Shown piece after piece: positions 23,469 through 35,221 of a DNA stretch of 64,000 nt (position 1 is the stretch's first letter; every line of letters starts with the position of its first letter). The stretch lies in contig QANT01001192.1 of NCBI GenBank assembly GCA_003254885.1, forward strand, positions 1 to 64,000, given 5' to 3'. Source of the DNA: Purshia tridentata. Taxonomy: Eukaryota; Streptophyta; Magnoliopsida; Rosales; Rosaceae. The notes beneath the pieces are model-generated. The model was not told where the DNA came from, did no database searches, and saw nothing but the letters and a program-made list of their open reading frames with translations. The position numbers were made by a program, and so were the translations under genes.

Positions 23469-24665
23469 ATGCCAGCTTCACGAGCACTAGTGGCTTCGGC
23501 CTTCCAGCTCCTGGAGATCAATCTCATCTCCGCGCAAGACCTAACGCCCGTGTCCAAGGCCATGCGCACCTTCGCGGTGGCATGGGTCAACCCCAAGCGT
23601 AAACTTACAACTCGGGTCGACCAAAGCGGGAACACCAACCCGACCTGGAACGAGAAGTTCGTGTTCCGCGTCGACGAGGAGTTCCTCCGCGACGACACCT
23701 CCAAGATCATGATCGAGATCTACGCCTCCGCGTGGCTTCGAGACGTGCTGATCGGCACGGCTGCAGTGGTGGTCAGCAATCTTCAAAACAATTCAAAGAT
23801 GCGGTTTATGGCGATCCAGCTGCGCCGCCCCTCGGGCCGCCCGCAGGGGATTCTGAACATCGGGTTGGGAGTCCTCGACAGCACCATGCGAAGCATGCCG
23901 CTCTACAGCGAGCTCAGCGCCTCCGCCGTTGGATACTGGGATTTAGTGGATGGGAAAGGTGGTTCGAATCAAAAGCAAAACTCTTCTTCAAAAGTGGATG
24001 ACAAATTCCAAATATTGCAACGCTCGCAAAGCGAGCGAACGGGTAGTGATTATGGTCCGATGTCCAAGAACAGGCCTGCCAGCTCCATCTGCGATGACAA
24101 TTTCGTCACCCAAAAGGCTCCGAGCTCCTGCATTTCTGCTACAAGTGATTTCAACAAAAAGCCCGCAGCTTCCTGCAATAGCTCTATTGTAAACGGGTCA
24201 GAGGTTAGTGCTGCACCCAAGGGCACCAAGGGAAATGTGAATGGTAATGGATCCCTTTGCTCTGACGTGGGGCCCTCACCATCTGTGGTGGCGGCTGCCA
24301 TAGCAAAGGGACTGTACCCTACGCCTGCGGCTAAGGGCGGAGCGTCCAACTCCTTGTTGGACGAATGGGCGGACCAGGACAGCGTGGAAGGGGTGAAGAC
24401 CAAGATCGCCAGGTGGCGGACGGAGCTACCGCCGGTGTACGACTGCAAGACCCAAGATCAGAAACTACTCCACTCGACCGGCGGCCACCGCAGGCGGAGG
24501 TCAAGGAGGAGCAAGAGCTCCGGCGGAGGGTTGTTCTCGTGCTTCGCATTGGGTTGCGAGATTTCTATATCTTGTGGTGGACAGGGTAAGGCTAAGAAGA
24601 AGAGCGGCAAGGTCCATCTAAACCCATCTGAACTCACATTCGATGATGACTCATACTTGCGATAG
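23469..24665 (+). CDS. C2-domain protein, SRC2-like (398 aa)
   Basis: This is an intronless gene; the first in-frame ATG is at 23469 (MPASRALVA). An N-terminal C2 domain occupies about residues 10-110, with LLEINLISAQDL, NPTWNEKFVF and WLRDVLIGTA. C2 domains bind phospholipids, often with Ca2+. The Asp pairs expected in the calcium loops are largely missing here, so binding may be calcium-independent. The rest is low-complexity and Ser-rich, with an Arg-rich patch (HRRRRSRRSKSS) followed by a Cys-containing segment (GGGLFSCFALGCEIS). This resembles plant SRC2/BAP-type C2 proteins, but the specific function is unknown. The first ~500 bases are strikingly GC-rich compared with the surrounding AT-rich DNA. 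Confidence 0.85.
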   Translation: MPASRALVASAFQLLEINLISAQDLTPVSKAMRTFAVAWVNPKRKLTTRVDQSGNTNPTWNEKFVFRVDEEFLRDDTSKIMIEIYASAWLRDVLIGTAAVVVSNLQNNSKMRFMAIQLRRPSGRPQGILNIGLGVLDSTMRSMPLYSELSASAVGYWDLVDGKGGSNQKQNSSSKVDDKFQILQRSQSERTGSDYGPMSKNRPASSICDDNFVTQKAPSSCISATSDFNKKPAASCNSSIVNGSEVSAAPKGTKGNVNGNGSLCSDVGPSPSVVAAAIAKGLYPTPAAKGGASNSLLDEWADQDSVEGVKTKIARWRTELPPVYDCKTQDQKLLHSTGGHRRRRSRRSKSSGGGLFSCFALGCEISISCGGQGKAKKKSGKVHLNPSELTFDDDSYLR

Positions 24666-27459
24666 CCAATAAAACGACGACACCCTGAATTTTCTTTTTT
24701 GTGGAGGGGTGACCAAATCAAACGGTAGTAATTTGACGTGAATTTACAACGTTGACGTTCATCACATCTTTTGCACGGGTATGATGGGAAATAGGTTGGG
24801 TTTGAATATTTGATACGACGTGATTAGCCAAGATTTGATCAAAAACCAAAAACAAAATGCTTAGGAAGAATTGATCCAAAATCTAAAAAATAAAATGGTT
24901 AGCAAAGATTAATTTCTTTTCTTATCAAATAAAAAAAGATGGTTAGCAAAGATCTGATGAAAAAATAAACGATGGTTAGTGAAGATGATTATAGCATTTT
25001 GGATTTGGTTACGTTGGAGTTGAACATTGAGTGGCTTGGATGGAGACTGGTGCGTAGAATTAGAGGAATAGAGGGTGTGATCATTTTTTCATTTTTAATT
25101 TTTCACCTTTACATTGGTTATTGAGATATCGAAAGGCAATAACCTTTCAGCCGAATGTAACTATTTTTATATGAGATCAATTTAATGTAACTTATTTGTA
25201 GCTAAATGAGGATTTGTTCTCTTTTTCTAATTATTTTTTGGAGATAACGATAAACAAATTTATGTGCTTCTTCAGTAAAAATGCTACTGAGCAAAAACTC
25301 TTCTCACAAAAGCACTCCCAAACAAGCCACCAATTTTTTTTTACTCATTTCGACTAAATAAAAACATACCTTTTATTTTTGTTGGTAAATTTTTTATTTC
25401 ATAATACCCGTTTATTGATTCGGACTAAATTTTGCTTGGGCTTTTGTTTTTCTTGTTGAGCTCCTGTTGTTTTGATTTGTTTGGACTAGGCTGGCCCTTT
25501 CTGTTGCTTCTAGGCTTTATTTATTGCATATGTTGTGGGCTTCTTTAAAATTGTAAAATTGTAGGTATTATTTGAAAATTTCGTTGGTGGAGCTTAATAA
25601 TGCCTACAATTTTATAGTAATTTCGAAGTTCTCCAACGGCTCTGCTAGTTTTATTTTTGGTTATCAACTCCGCCGCAAGCAAGCACTACTCGGGACTCTC
25701 TGCCTCTCTATGTGGGCTTTACATTTTAAATTTTTTTATTTGTTTAGACTTACATTATAAAAGTTACAATAAAATCCAAAACTTCTTCCCAATGTATAGG
25801 CAAAAAATGTCTTTTACTAACCTATGTGGCACTTTGACATGAAAATTTATTAGTTTAAAAATTTGTCCCTCTTATGAATGAGACAAATAGTTAGAGCAAA
25901 TATTATTTTTTTCATTTAGTAAAAGCTACTTTATTAGAATTGACGAAATAATAAAGTTGTTAAATTTTTTTATCAGTTGAATAGTAAGTGGGCTCTAATT
26001 TGCTCTAATTTGACATTGAGTTAAATATACCATGATTTTCCTTTGGATTAAATTTGACAATGAATTTGCCTTATACATTGAAAGCCCAAAATTTGACATG
26101 ACACTACAAATAAAGTTTGCCCCATTAATTTGGCCCATTTATTAGTGATGCTCAAAAGCTCTCTTTATTTGTGTATGACTTTTAGCTTTCTTCACTTATT
26201 TGTATGTGACATTTTAGCTTTTTTCACCTATTTATGTGTGACCTTTTAGCTTTCTTCACCTATTTGTGTGTGACCCTTTAGGTTTTATTATTACAATTAT
26301 TACGAAAGCGGTATGGACCGATTATGAAATCAATGTCACAAATTAACAGGTACATTTTTACTTTTAGAAATTTAAAGAACTTAATTATTATTTGTATTTT
26401 AGGTTTGGTATTTTGTCGTTTGGTGCGTGGGAATGTTCGTGGAAAACGAAGAAATCCTGGGTTTACACTGTTTGGTGAGCGGGAATGTTTCTCTTTTCCT
26501 TTTAACTTTCACAGGAACCCATTGGAGCTGGGATACCTATTTTCCTATACTTTTCTGGAACCGAACAAAACCTTACTTTGATGGTGAATCTTTGAAAGTA
26601 TAAAAGTGTGGATTGCAGAACATATCTTCCTTTGATTTTCTCTAGAACATAGCTGCATAATTATATTAGTGTCAATTTATTTGTCGTATTGTATTTTGTA
26701 TTTACTGTTTGGTTGGTAGGAAATATTTGCTGGGAAAGAAAAAAACCTTGGGGGGTTTTTCCGTACATCTTTTGGGGAACCAGTCACCGGTATATTATAT
26801 TGTTGTGCCACGTGCTTTTGGCTGCTGAGAAAACGGGAAAACTGTGGAACGCTATTAGATTTTCATTTTGATGCTATCGTGGCTTGGAAATTTTAGCTGA
26901 GTGTTTGTGCGGTTAATGGGTTTCACATTCTCATTTTCTTTGTTTTTGTTGTGTAATATAAGTTTAAGGATTATATAACTCTACTTAGTATTCAAAAAAG
27001 TTCCAAGGATTTCTTAAGGTAACCAAATGCTTCAAACCGATTATTTTATTACGTATATATTATTAAAGAAAGAGATTAGTCAAAATAAGAGACAAAAGGG
27101 GATAACATGGGAAAAAAGGAAAAAAAAAAACTTAACAAATTAATTAATTGGAGGTTTAGCAGTTTAATTTGATACATTATGTATATATGTCCTGCACATA
27201 TGCATGAAATGAAATATTGATATTCTTAATTACTTGTATTTGTTATATATGCCGAGACGAACAAAGGAAGAAATTAACGAGGCACAAATTAAAGTTGGTG
27301 GGACGTAAAAGACTGATTAATGGGTTTTGTGCTTTATCTAACAAGCCCTGCAAATTAATGCAGGTGAAGCAGCAATTTAATTAATGCTGTGGAACATAAG
27401 GAGCAAGTAACCTCTGAATTAGTATCAGATTAAGTGTTCTTTCAGTTTTTGCTTTGGTC
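24666..27459. other. intergenic region upstream of the SUVR gene
   Basis: AT-rich spacer of about 2.8 kb. It contains a 32-bp minisatellite (26157-26279). Phrases such as GCTGCTGAGAAAACGGGAAA near 26822 resemble plant 5'-leader or first-intron sequence, so the SUVR transcript may start well upstream of its ATG. No coding gene is supported. Confidence 0.45.
26157..26279. repeat. 32-bp minisatellite, four copies
   Basis: Three 32-base units start at 26184, 26216 and 26248, preceded by a shorter 27-base unit at 26157. The shared core is AGCTTTCTTCACCTATTTG, followed by TGTGTGACC and a T-run. The copies differ by a few substitutions. Confidence 0.85.
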
Positions 27460-30400
27460 ATGTCTCCTGACCCGAGAGTTATTGAGGCGTTTAAGGTGAC
27501 GAGGGCCTTGCATATTCGTGATGAAGAGGTCAAACCAGTTCTTAAGTCTCTGCTGAAGTTGTACGATAGAAATTGGGAGCTTATTCAAGAAGACAACTAC
27601 CGGACTCTTGTAGATGCATATTTTGAGTCTCAGGAAAATAAGGTGCTCCTCACTTATTATTGTTTATTAATTATAAGAGAAACTAAATTTTTGGTTATTG
27701 TGTTTCGATCAGAAATCGCATTTGGTCTTTGTGGTTTATATTTTGCAAATTTAGTAAATTATTTATAATTTGTAGACAATTTTGAAATTTGGTAAAAAAT
27801 CTCAAATTTTCATTATAAGAATAAATGATACGATTGTTTTCTTAAAACTAATTTCAATTTTTATTTGCCATAGAAATTAACAGTCATAAATTTTTAGTGG
27901 AACATGATAATTGCATTGCAAGTTTTGCTACAACATATTTACGCACTCACTTGATAGATTAGTTGTCCTGTGAATAGTAATCTAATTCTGAAGCAAAATA
28001 TTCGCAACTAGCATGTTTCAACCTTGGATTGAGTGCACAGCTAGTGTAGCTAACCCCCTTTAGCTTTTGTACGAGTTATAGACTAATAAAACTTGTACTT
28101 GTTCAGCCTGCTGTGGGGAATGATGGGTCTGAAGCAACTAGAAAAAATGATGAGTCTTCCAGACCAGGTAAAAGACTGCATTTGGCCGAGGACTCCAAAA
28201 TGGATAAGTCAAGCCAAATATTGGGACAGAGTGAACATCTTTCAACAATGGTCAGAAGACAGGGAGTCATGGAGTCATCTCAACCATGTTTAAGAAACGG
28301 CAGAACTGCATCTAGTTCTGAACTGCCACTCAAACAGTTCAGGGACAGAGGAAAAGAGCCCATTCCCCCTCCCCATGGAGATAGAAAATTACATTCTGAG
28401 AGGGCATCATTATCATCCGTCTCACATGGTAATCACAAGGAAGACTTCCTGAGACCAAAAAACAGGGAATCCACAAATGGTGTTCCAGTTTCTGCAGAAC
28501 CGACATTAATGAGACCTCCAGGTATTTATATCCTTCCACTAAATGATACTATTGTCTATTACAAGAGGTCGAAATCTGTTCCTCTATTTCATTCTTTCTT
28601 GGGCAGCAATAAACTTCCAAATTTTTGAGTTGGACTGTGAATGAGGAGTGTTTTTTCATGTTGAAAAATTATAGTGTTGCACAGTAATTTATAAGGAGTT
28701 GGGTTTTTAATTTATTACCAATTAGTTTTAAGTTAAATGTTTCTTTATCTTTCATAGTATTATAAGTTCACGTGTTTGATTTGAGTTACGCCACTCATGC
28801 GAATGTATGTGAGAATGTCTAATATTTTGCCTTATTAAAAATTTATGATCTTCGTATTAAAAATTATTACCTTACATAAGAAGTGAATTTCTTTACTTTC
28901 GTCAATTAGTTTTGAGTTGAATGTTCCAATACGTACATTATGATAATTTGTTTCCCATCTATACGCTCATCCTCTTGAATAAGCCTTAGCCTAGTACCTT
29001 TTTTTTTTGTGCACCTGGTTTTTTTTATACTACCTAGCATTGTATTGCTTAGCTCTTCCCGGTTCGTTAGGGGGTTCAAATGGGGGTCGTTCTTTCAAAC
29101 CTACGGCGTCTACTGAAGTGGTTACAAGTGCTCGAGATTGCCTTCATGTTACAGGACCAAAGAACGGAGCTTTAAGAATACAACGTTCTCAGGCAGATTT
29201 AAATGGTGTAGGTTCAAGCTGTTCTGCACCTAATCTTGTGGTTCAGCGGCAACCCATCACCCATGAGGAAAAGGCAGGCAATCATATCCCTGACATCACA
29301 AAATCGACAGAAAAAGTGAAGATATCATTGGTAGATGAAACTGGAAATGAGTGTTTGCCAAAGTTTAATTACATCCCACACAATCTAATTTACCAAAATG
29401 CTAATGTGAATATCTCACTGGCTCGTATTGCGGATGAGGATTGCTGCTCAGATTGTTCAGGAAATTGTCTTTCATCGGCAATCCCATGTGCATGTGCTCA
29501 CGAAACTGGTGGGGAGTTTGTGTACACACCAGAAGGCCTGCTAAAAGAAGACTTTCTAAGTGTTTGTATGTCTATGAAGAGGGAACCAGAGAAGCACCCT
29601 TTAGTTTATTGTCAAGACTGCCCCCTTGAGAGGTTTAAAAATGAGTACATGCCTGAAAAATGCAAAGGACACTTGGTCAGGAGGTTTATTAAAGAATGCT
29701 GGAGAAAATGTGGATGTGATTTGAAGTGTGGAAATCGGATAGTGCAACGGGGAATTTCATGCAAGTTACAGGTTCGTTTTGCATTTTATCTTAGTTCACC
29801 TTGAATACCTTATTTGGCTAATTAATTATTTATTTGAAATGTGTGGAAGCTACTTAAAGAAATAACTTTAAACTACTTTTTCTTTTTTTTTCCTTAAAAC
29901 TAAAATGAGATTATCTAACTTTGAAGAAGTATATTTGTGCATGAGTCAAGAGGTGCTTTTTGCCTCTTGAAGGTCAAACTATTGTTATCTTGGATATTAA
30001 GAATTAACTAGTTGAAGCTGCATAATGTTTCACCACGATTTCCATTTACTTGCTCAGAAATTCTAGAAGAGGGCACTAGGTCGTACTGGTTGCTCTTTAA
30101 ATCTTGTTGTTTATTCTTGAGTACCCATTGTTTGGCTATTAATAATGATAATTAGTGTATTTGCAGCAGTAGCTTTTGTAAATTTGTTTAATTGCTAATG
30201 CTTGTCAATATTAGTACTTTTTGTTCATTAAGCATTATATTAATATTAATATGTCATTAGCTGTTAGAATTTGTTGTATGGTAATAATTATTATTCATAA
30301 CAAACTAGTAGATACTTGTTCTGATATGCTTCAGGTGTTCTTGACTCGTGAAGGAAAAGGCTGGGGTGTTAGAACCCTCGAGGTCTTGGAGAAGGGTACA

Positions 30401-32463
30401 TTTGTCTGTGAATATATTGGGGAGATATTGACCAATCTGGAGTTATATCAGCGGAATATGGAAAGAAATGGCAATGAGAGACATACATACCCAGTAAACC
30501 TAGATGGAGATTGGGGCTCGGAAAAAGTTTTGGAGGATGACAACGCACTTTGTCTTGATGCAACATTTCATGGAAATGTTGCAAGATTTATCAATCATAG
30601 GTAAGAATGTAACATTTTCCAAAGGATGCTTGTACATTGGTTTCTATGTGCATTTTAGTGAGTTCATTTACTGCTTTAGCTTTGTGTCTTCTTTTAAAGT
30701 GGCCATATGTTCTATCCCTACATCTGCCTTTTCAATCCCTTAACACACTACCCATTTGTTGCCTATGATTTATAATCAAGGTACCTTCGCATAAGTTGTC
30801 AGCAAGTTCCTACTGAGTCATATAAAAGATTGGAACCTCTTACATTGTATTAAGAGTAATTGTCATATTCATTGATGTAGACAAAGATCATCCAAATACA
30901 AATTTTCCTAATGAATTACTACTGATGCAAATTTTTTGTCTTCTTTTATTGTACTTTTTTTTGGGAGCAGGATATGAAGATGGTTCACCAAATAGCTTGT
31001 CTTAGGGTAGCATAGCTCATTTTTTTATTGATTTCACTCCCTTTTTTTGTCCTTACTCTATGATTACTTTCCTTTATAATCTCAGATGCTTTGATGCAAA
31101 CTTAGTCGATATTCCAGTCCAAGTGGAGACTCCTGACCGTCATTATTATCATGTATGGAATTTACCTGCTTCCTATGTAAATGCTTCCACACACACACAA
31201 AGTGTGTATGTGTTGTAAAGTTTGAATGGTTTTTCTGTTGGATTGTGCTTGTGCATTGTGTATGAAGAAGCATATCTGAGTGTCTTCTTGTTGTTCCTTG
31301 TATGCAGCTTGCCTTTTTTACTACCAGGAAAGTGAATGCTTTTGAAGAGCTGACGTGGGTGAGTCAGCTTTTTTTTTCTCTACTATTTTAATTCTTCTTT
31401 GGTGAATGGAAAAGGAAAAAAGAACTAGTTGGTTTTGATGTAGGGATAACAGTAGGTTGGTGCCACCAACCCACCATGTTCCACTAGTAACTTTGAGACT
31501 TTTTGAGTTTGAGTTCTTGGTGAGTTGGACGTCTCTGGGGTTTATTTTTGGAAGTGACATGGTATGAAGATTTAGAACTTGGAGAGACGACAGGATATGG
31601 TCTTTCATGTACATCACAGGATAACAAAAGAGCCATGCAAACTGTTATATTTTTTTCTAGTTTATCTGTTGTAATCGATGTGACTGATTCCATTAGTTGC
31701 CTTATTTGGGTTTTCGTGAAGTATGAATTTCTCTGTTGACAAAATGGCCTGCAAAATTATTTTACAGGATTACGGGATTGATTTTGATGATGTAAATCAT
31801 CCTATTAAGGCATTCCAGTGTAGTTGTGGAAGTCCATATTGCTGGACCAGGAAACGAAAAGGCAAGTATATGATCTTTTATTTTTGAGAAAAAAGAGTTA
31901 TATGTTATTTTGTTACTGCGAAGATAATGTAACATACCCTGTCAACAATTCTGTGGCAAGGCCAAACTTTTGTTCTTGGTTAGAGAGGTTGGTAATATAT
32001 TACTTTGCTTTCCAGTATGGTTTTTCATGGAACTGTTGGTGAGAAAATCAGTGTCTTGTTAAAAAAGTTAATAAACTATGAACTGAAACCTACATGGTAT
32101 GTCCTAGAACACAAAAGTATAAAAGATGGCTTTCCTTGCGACTGTTGGACTATGATATGCTACTGGCCGAGACTTCAATGTAAAAAAAAATGAGTGCGTT
32201 TATAATATGAGATTTAAGGTTGCAGTTCTGCACGTACCCACATGATCATCTGGGATGATCTGTGTTGGTAGGCCTTTTACACTGGTTTTAACAACAGGGT
32301 AATCCCAAATACCAGACGGGACCTGAAAGAAATGATAAGGGTCAATGTGCATTATGCTTCAGTTATGAAATTTCTGGTGTATCTACATCTTAATTCCTCT
32401 TTACTGCCGGTAATTATCACTATTTCATGTGCAGGGAAAAAATTGACGGCTGCATTTGCCTGA
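27460..32463 (+). CDS. SUVR-type histone lysine methyltransferase-like protein (601 aa)
   Basis: Eight coding exons: 27460-27642, 28107-28521, 29071-29771, 30335-30600, 31086-31152, 31308-31358, 31768-31861, 32435-32463. Exon 1 is a WIYLD domain (residues 1-61, with VKPVLKSLLKLYDRNWELI), specific to the SUVR1/2/4 group. A linker is followed by the Cys-rich pre-SET zinc cluster (about 324-425: CCSDCSGNC, CQDC, CWRKCGCDLKCGNR). The SET domain (about 430-565) has GKGWGVRT, CEYIGEI, RFINHRCFDANL and ELTWDYGIDF, and CSCGSPYC forms the post-SET. SUVR proteins are nuclear and act in H3K9 methylation and RNA-directed DNA methylation; SUVR2 is considered inactive while SUVR4 is active. NHRC in place of NHSC is normal for this clade, so activity cannot be judged. 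The last intron uses a GC donor. It is shorter than SUVR1/2 and longer than SUVR4. Confidence 0.88.
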
Positions 32464-32887
32464 TGACTGCTGCAGGTAGATGTCCAATGAGCAATGTTGT
32501 AACTTTTGCTTAAATTGACTTTATGTGATAGCTGATGTTTTGAAGCACATTCTGAAGCGCATCAATGACTTATCATTCCAGAATGGACAATGCTCCCTTG
32601 CTGTAAAAATTAGAGAAGTAAGAAAATGTAAGAAATATGGAGATGATTAGAGAGATATTTTTGTAGAAGTTGTATACGGATACTATCATACATAGTATCC
32701 TTATAAGTTCTAAAGCTAACTCTCTCCTTTAGTTTTAATGGGAAAATAGTAATTGACTTCTTTTGAGTTCTTTCATTATCCAAATGCTATTGTCATTGAA
32801 AATTTAGAGAATGACTTCAGGTTAGAGTTTCCTGCTCCCGATATGAAATCTGTTGTGGAAAAAAAATGAATGCAGTCGTGATGTTTT

Positions 32888-33548
32888 TGTTGGGCTAATT
32901 AAATATCCAGCCCATGTTCTACAGAAGCTTGTAGAATACTCTCCATTCTTGAGTTGGTGGAATTATCTAGAGAACTCCACAAAGCAAGAATATTGGTGCA
33001 AGCTAGAAACTTGTGGAAATATCTAGAGACTAATCAATTCTCCTAGTAGCTAGAAACTTGTGGAAATATCTAGAGACTAATCAATTCTACAAGAGTTGGT
33101 GGACTTTTCTAAGTTGCTAGAAGGATCCATCCATGGCTATAAAAGGAGGATGAGGCTTGGCATTTAACATCAAGCAATTGAAGCAATCAAGCTAAATGCA
33201 TTCCGACTACCACTCAAAGTGAGGAGTGAGAGTATAGAGAAAGAGAGAGTGTGAGAGAAGTGAAGTATTTCTTTTGGTATTTCCTTCAAGGTGTTCATAG
33301 CTTGAAGAAGTGGTGATTCCTCTTGTACTCTCTAGGTGTTCATCAAGTCTTGTTCTTAGACTTGGTAAGATCTTTCCGCTGTACCCATTATTTGATATAG
33401 TGGAGTTATTCTAATATCGCTGCCCGTGGACGTAGGCACACTGCCGAACCACGTTAAATCCTTGGTGTCCTTATTTACTTTTTCTCTTGCCTATTTCTTT
33501 ATTGGTTTGAGTTTGTGTTTTTCCCATTCTATCTAATCGATCCTAACA
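32888..33548 (+). mobile_element. solo Copia-type LTR with 5-bp target-site duplication
   Basis: The element starts TGTTGGGCTAAT and ends TCGATCCTAACA, with the TG...CA ends of an LTR. It is flanked by identical GTTTT at 32883-32887 and 33549-33553. It contains a TATA box (GGCTATAAAAGGAGG near 33137) and the downstream GGACGTAGGCACACTGCCGA then CCTTGGTGTCC arrangement typical of Copia LTRs. No gag-pol sequence lies on either side, so it is a solo LTR left by unequal recombination. It also holds a near-exact internal repeat of about 45 bases (GCTAGAAACTTGTGGAAATA at about 33001 and 33050). Confidence 0.9.
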
Positions 33549-34639
33549 GTTTTCTTATATGTAGGTCCACTTCCAATGGCTGGAATTTATACTATAGTGT
33601 ATAAATGTGATATGCCAATTCAATAGACATGCCAAATTTATAAATGATATTATATGACATAACAACGGAATTTGAGTTTTAAAATTACAAAAAAAATTTC
33701 AAATGATTTAAGTGTAGATTTGGAATAAATAAAAAGAGTAGAAACTATAAAATATAAGAAAGAAGTGTAGATGGATAAAAGTGGCATGCGAAAAACACAT
33801 TCCTTAATCAAATTATCCAAAGGCAAATTTTGAAATTTTGAAAGTTTAACCATAAGGGCTTTTTGGCTAGATATAGTAAACCTGCTTCTCAGAAATGTAT
33901 CCATTTATGAGATGGGGAGTAACATTCACATCTTTAAATCAATAAAGCTTCCCTTTACTCAACTTTCATGCCCTCTTTCTCAGCTACATATTCACATGAT
34001 GGATATCGATGGAGCATATTACCATTGGGAGCATGCATGTATTTCCTATATTAATTAGCAAATCTCAAGCATTTGGAATTGATAGTTCAAGTAGATTAAT
34101 TATAATGTGGGTCTTTATCATTTAGCTTCTTTCATAAAGCCATCTCCTTACTTTCAGAGACTTGTGTTGAAGATGAATTTCAAAGTTGCATCCAGAGGTA
34201 TGATAATTACCTCAAGGTAGTAGAAATACAAGGGTATCGTGATCGTACTTGTGTTATTGAACATGTCTTCTACTTCTAAAGAATGTTGCTGGACTGGAGA
34301 AATATGCTACCATATTTATCATCAAGATTTGTATCCTACTGAAATGGATAGGGGAACTGAACAAGCCACAATGGAAGCAGAGGCCAGACATCACGCTATG
34401 CAACTCCTTGAACCAAATTAAGGTGCCTTCAACTATTGAATTCGCATGCCTCTAGTAAGTGCACTACTGCTTATATTATCTGGAGGGACGGTGTTGTAAT
34501 GATATTTATCAAATACTAGGCTTTACTGGTGTGAGCAAAAGACATGGTTTTTCTCTATTAGTTTACTGTCTTGGTGTGTGGATTCTTTATCAAATTTAAC
34601 AATGGTGTGCTTCTTTGAGAAGACGAAAATTGAGACTTA

Positions 34640-34725
34640 CTTTTAGTGGTTAAGAACATTTATTCTTATATACGAAGTTCTGTGTTCGAATCCTCTCCCT
34701 CTATATTGTTTGATCAGAAAAAAAG
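34640..34725 (+). mobile_element. possible tRNA-derived SINE fragment
   Basis: The phrase TTTTAGTGGTTAAGAAC near 34643 resembles an RNA polymerase III A-box, and GTGTTCGAATCC at about 34682 is a good B-box. A short A-rich end (CAGAAAAAAAG) follows. The spacing fits plant SINEs. It cannot fold as a functional tRNA by eye, and no target-site duplication was confirmed. Confidence 0.4.
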
Positions 34726-34949
34726 AAGTTGCACTAGTGCCATCTAACCAAATTAATCATACAGTGACAAGCATAGGAAAATTTGATGCTTCAACTGAGT
34801 AGGATCAAGTGAAAAGTCTAGGAGTTGTTCATATATCCAACTCGTAAAGTCACATTATTTGAGTCTTCTCTGTTATCACTTATCAGTCTATGAAGCTCAA
34901 AAAACTAATACAAACACAAACCATAATTCACGCAGTATGATGCTTTGCC

Positions 34950-35165
34950 TCAACCCAGCTTATCAACAGCACCCTTCTGCAACTTGGCACAATATTCGAA
35001 TAAGCTTCCATCAAAACAGCGTCTCACAGCCTCCTTTGCTAAGAAACCTTGTTCATCTTTTGCAAGAAAATATAGAACTCCCCATTCCAGTTTACTTGCA
35101 ACCCTGCGACAGTGTGAGAAAATTAACTACACTTTTGAATATATATGTTTATGTGGGTGTGTGTG

Positions 35166-35221
<56 letters not shown>

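Larger units (their letters stand above)
32464..34949. other. intergenic region between SUVR and caleosin genes
   Basis: This holds the SUVR 3' flank, a complete solo LTR and a possible tRNA-derived SINE near 34640-34725. The remaining DNA is AT-rich, and a short ORF near 34239 has no recognisable homology. Confidence 0.5.

Noticed and set aside
34239-34421. ORF beginning near 34239 with an acidic C-terminus
   Set aside because: No family match and no conserved splice partners; it could be a decayed exon but there is no evidence.
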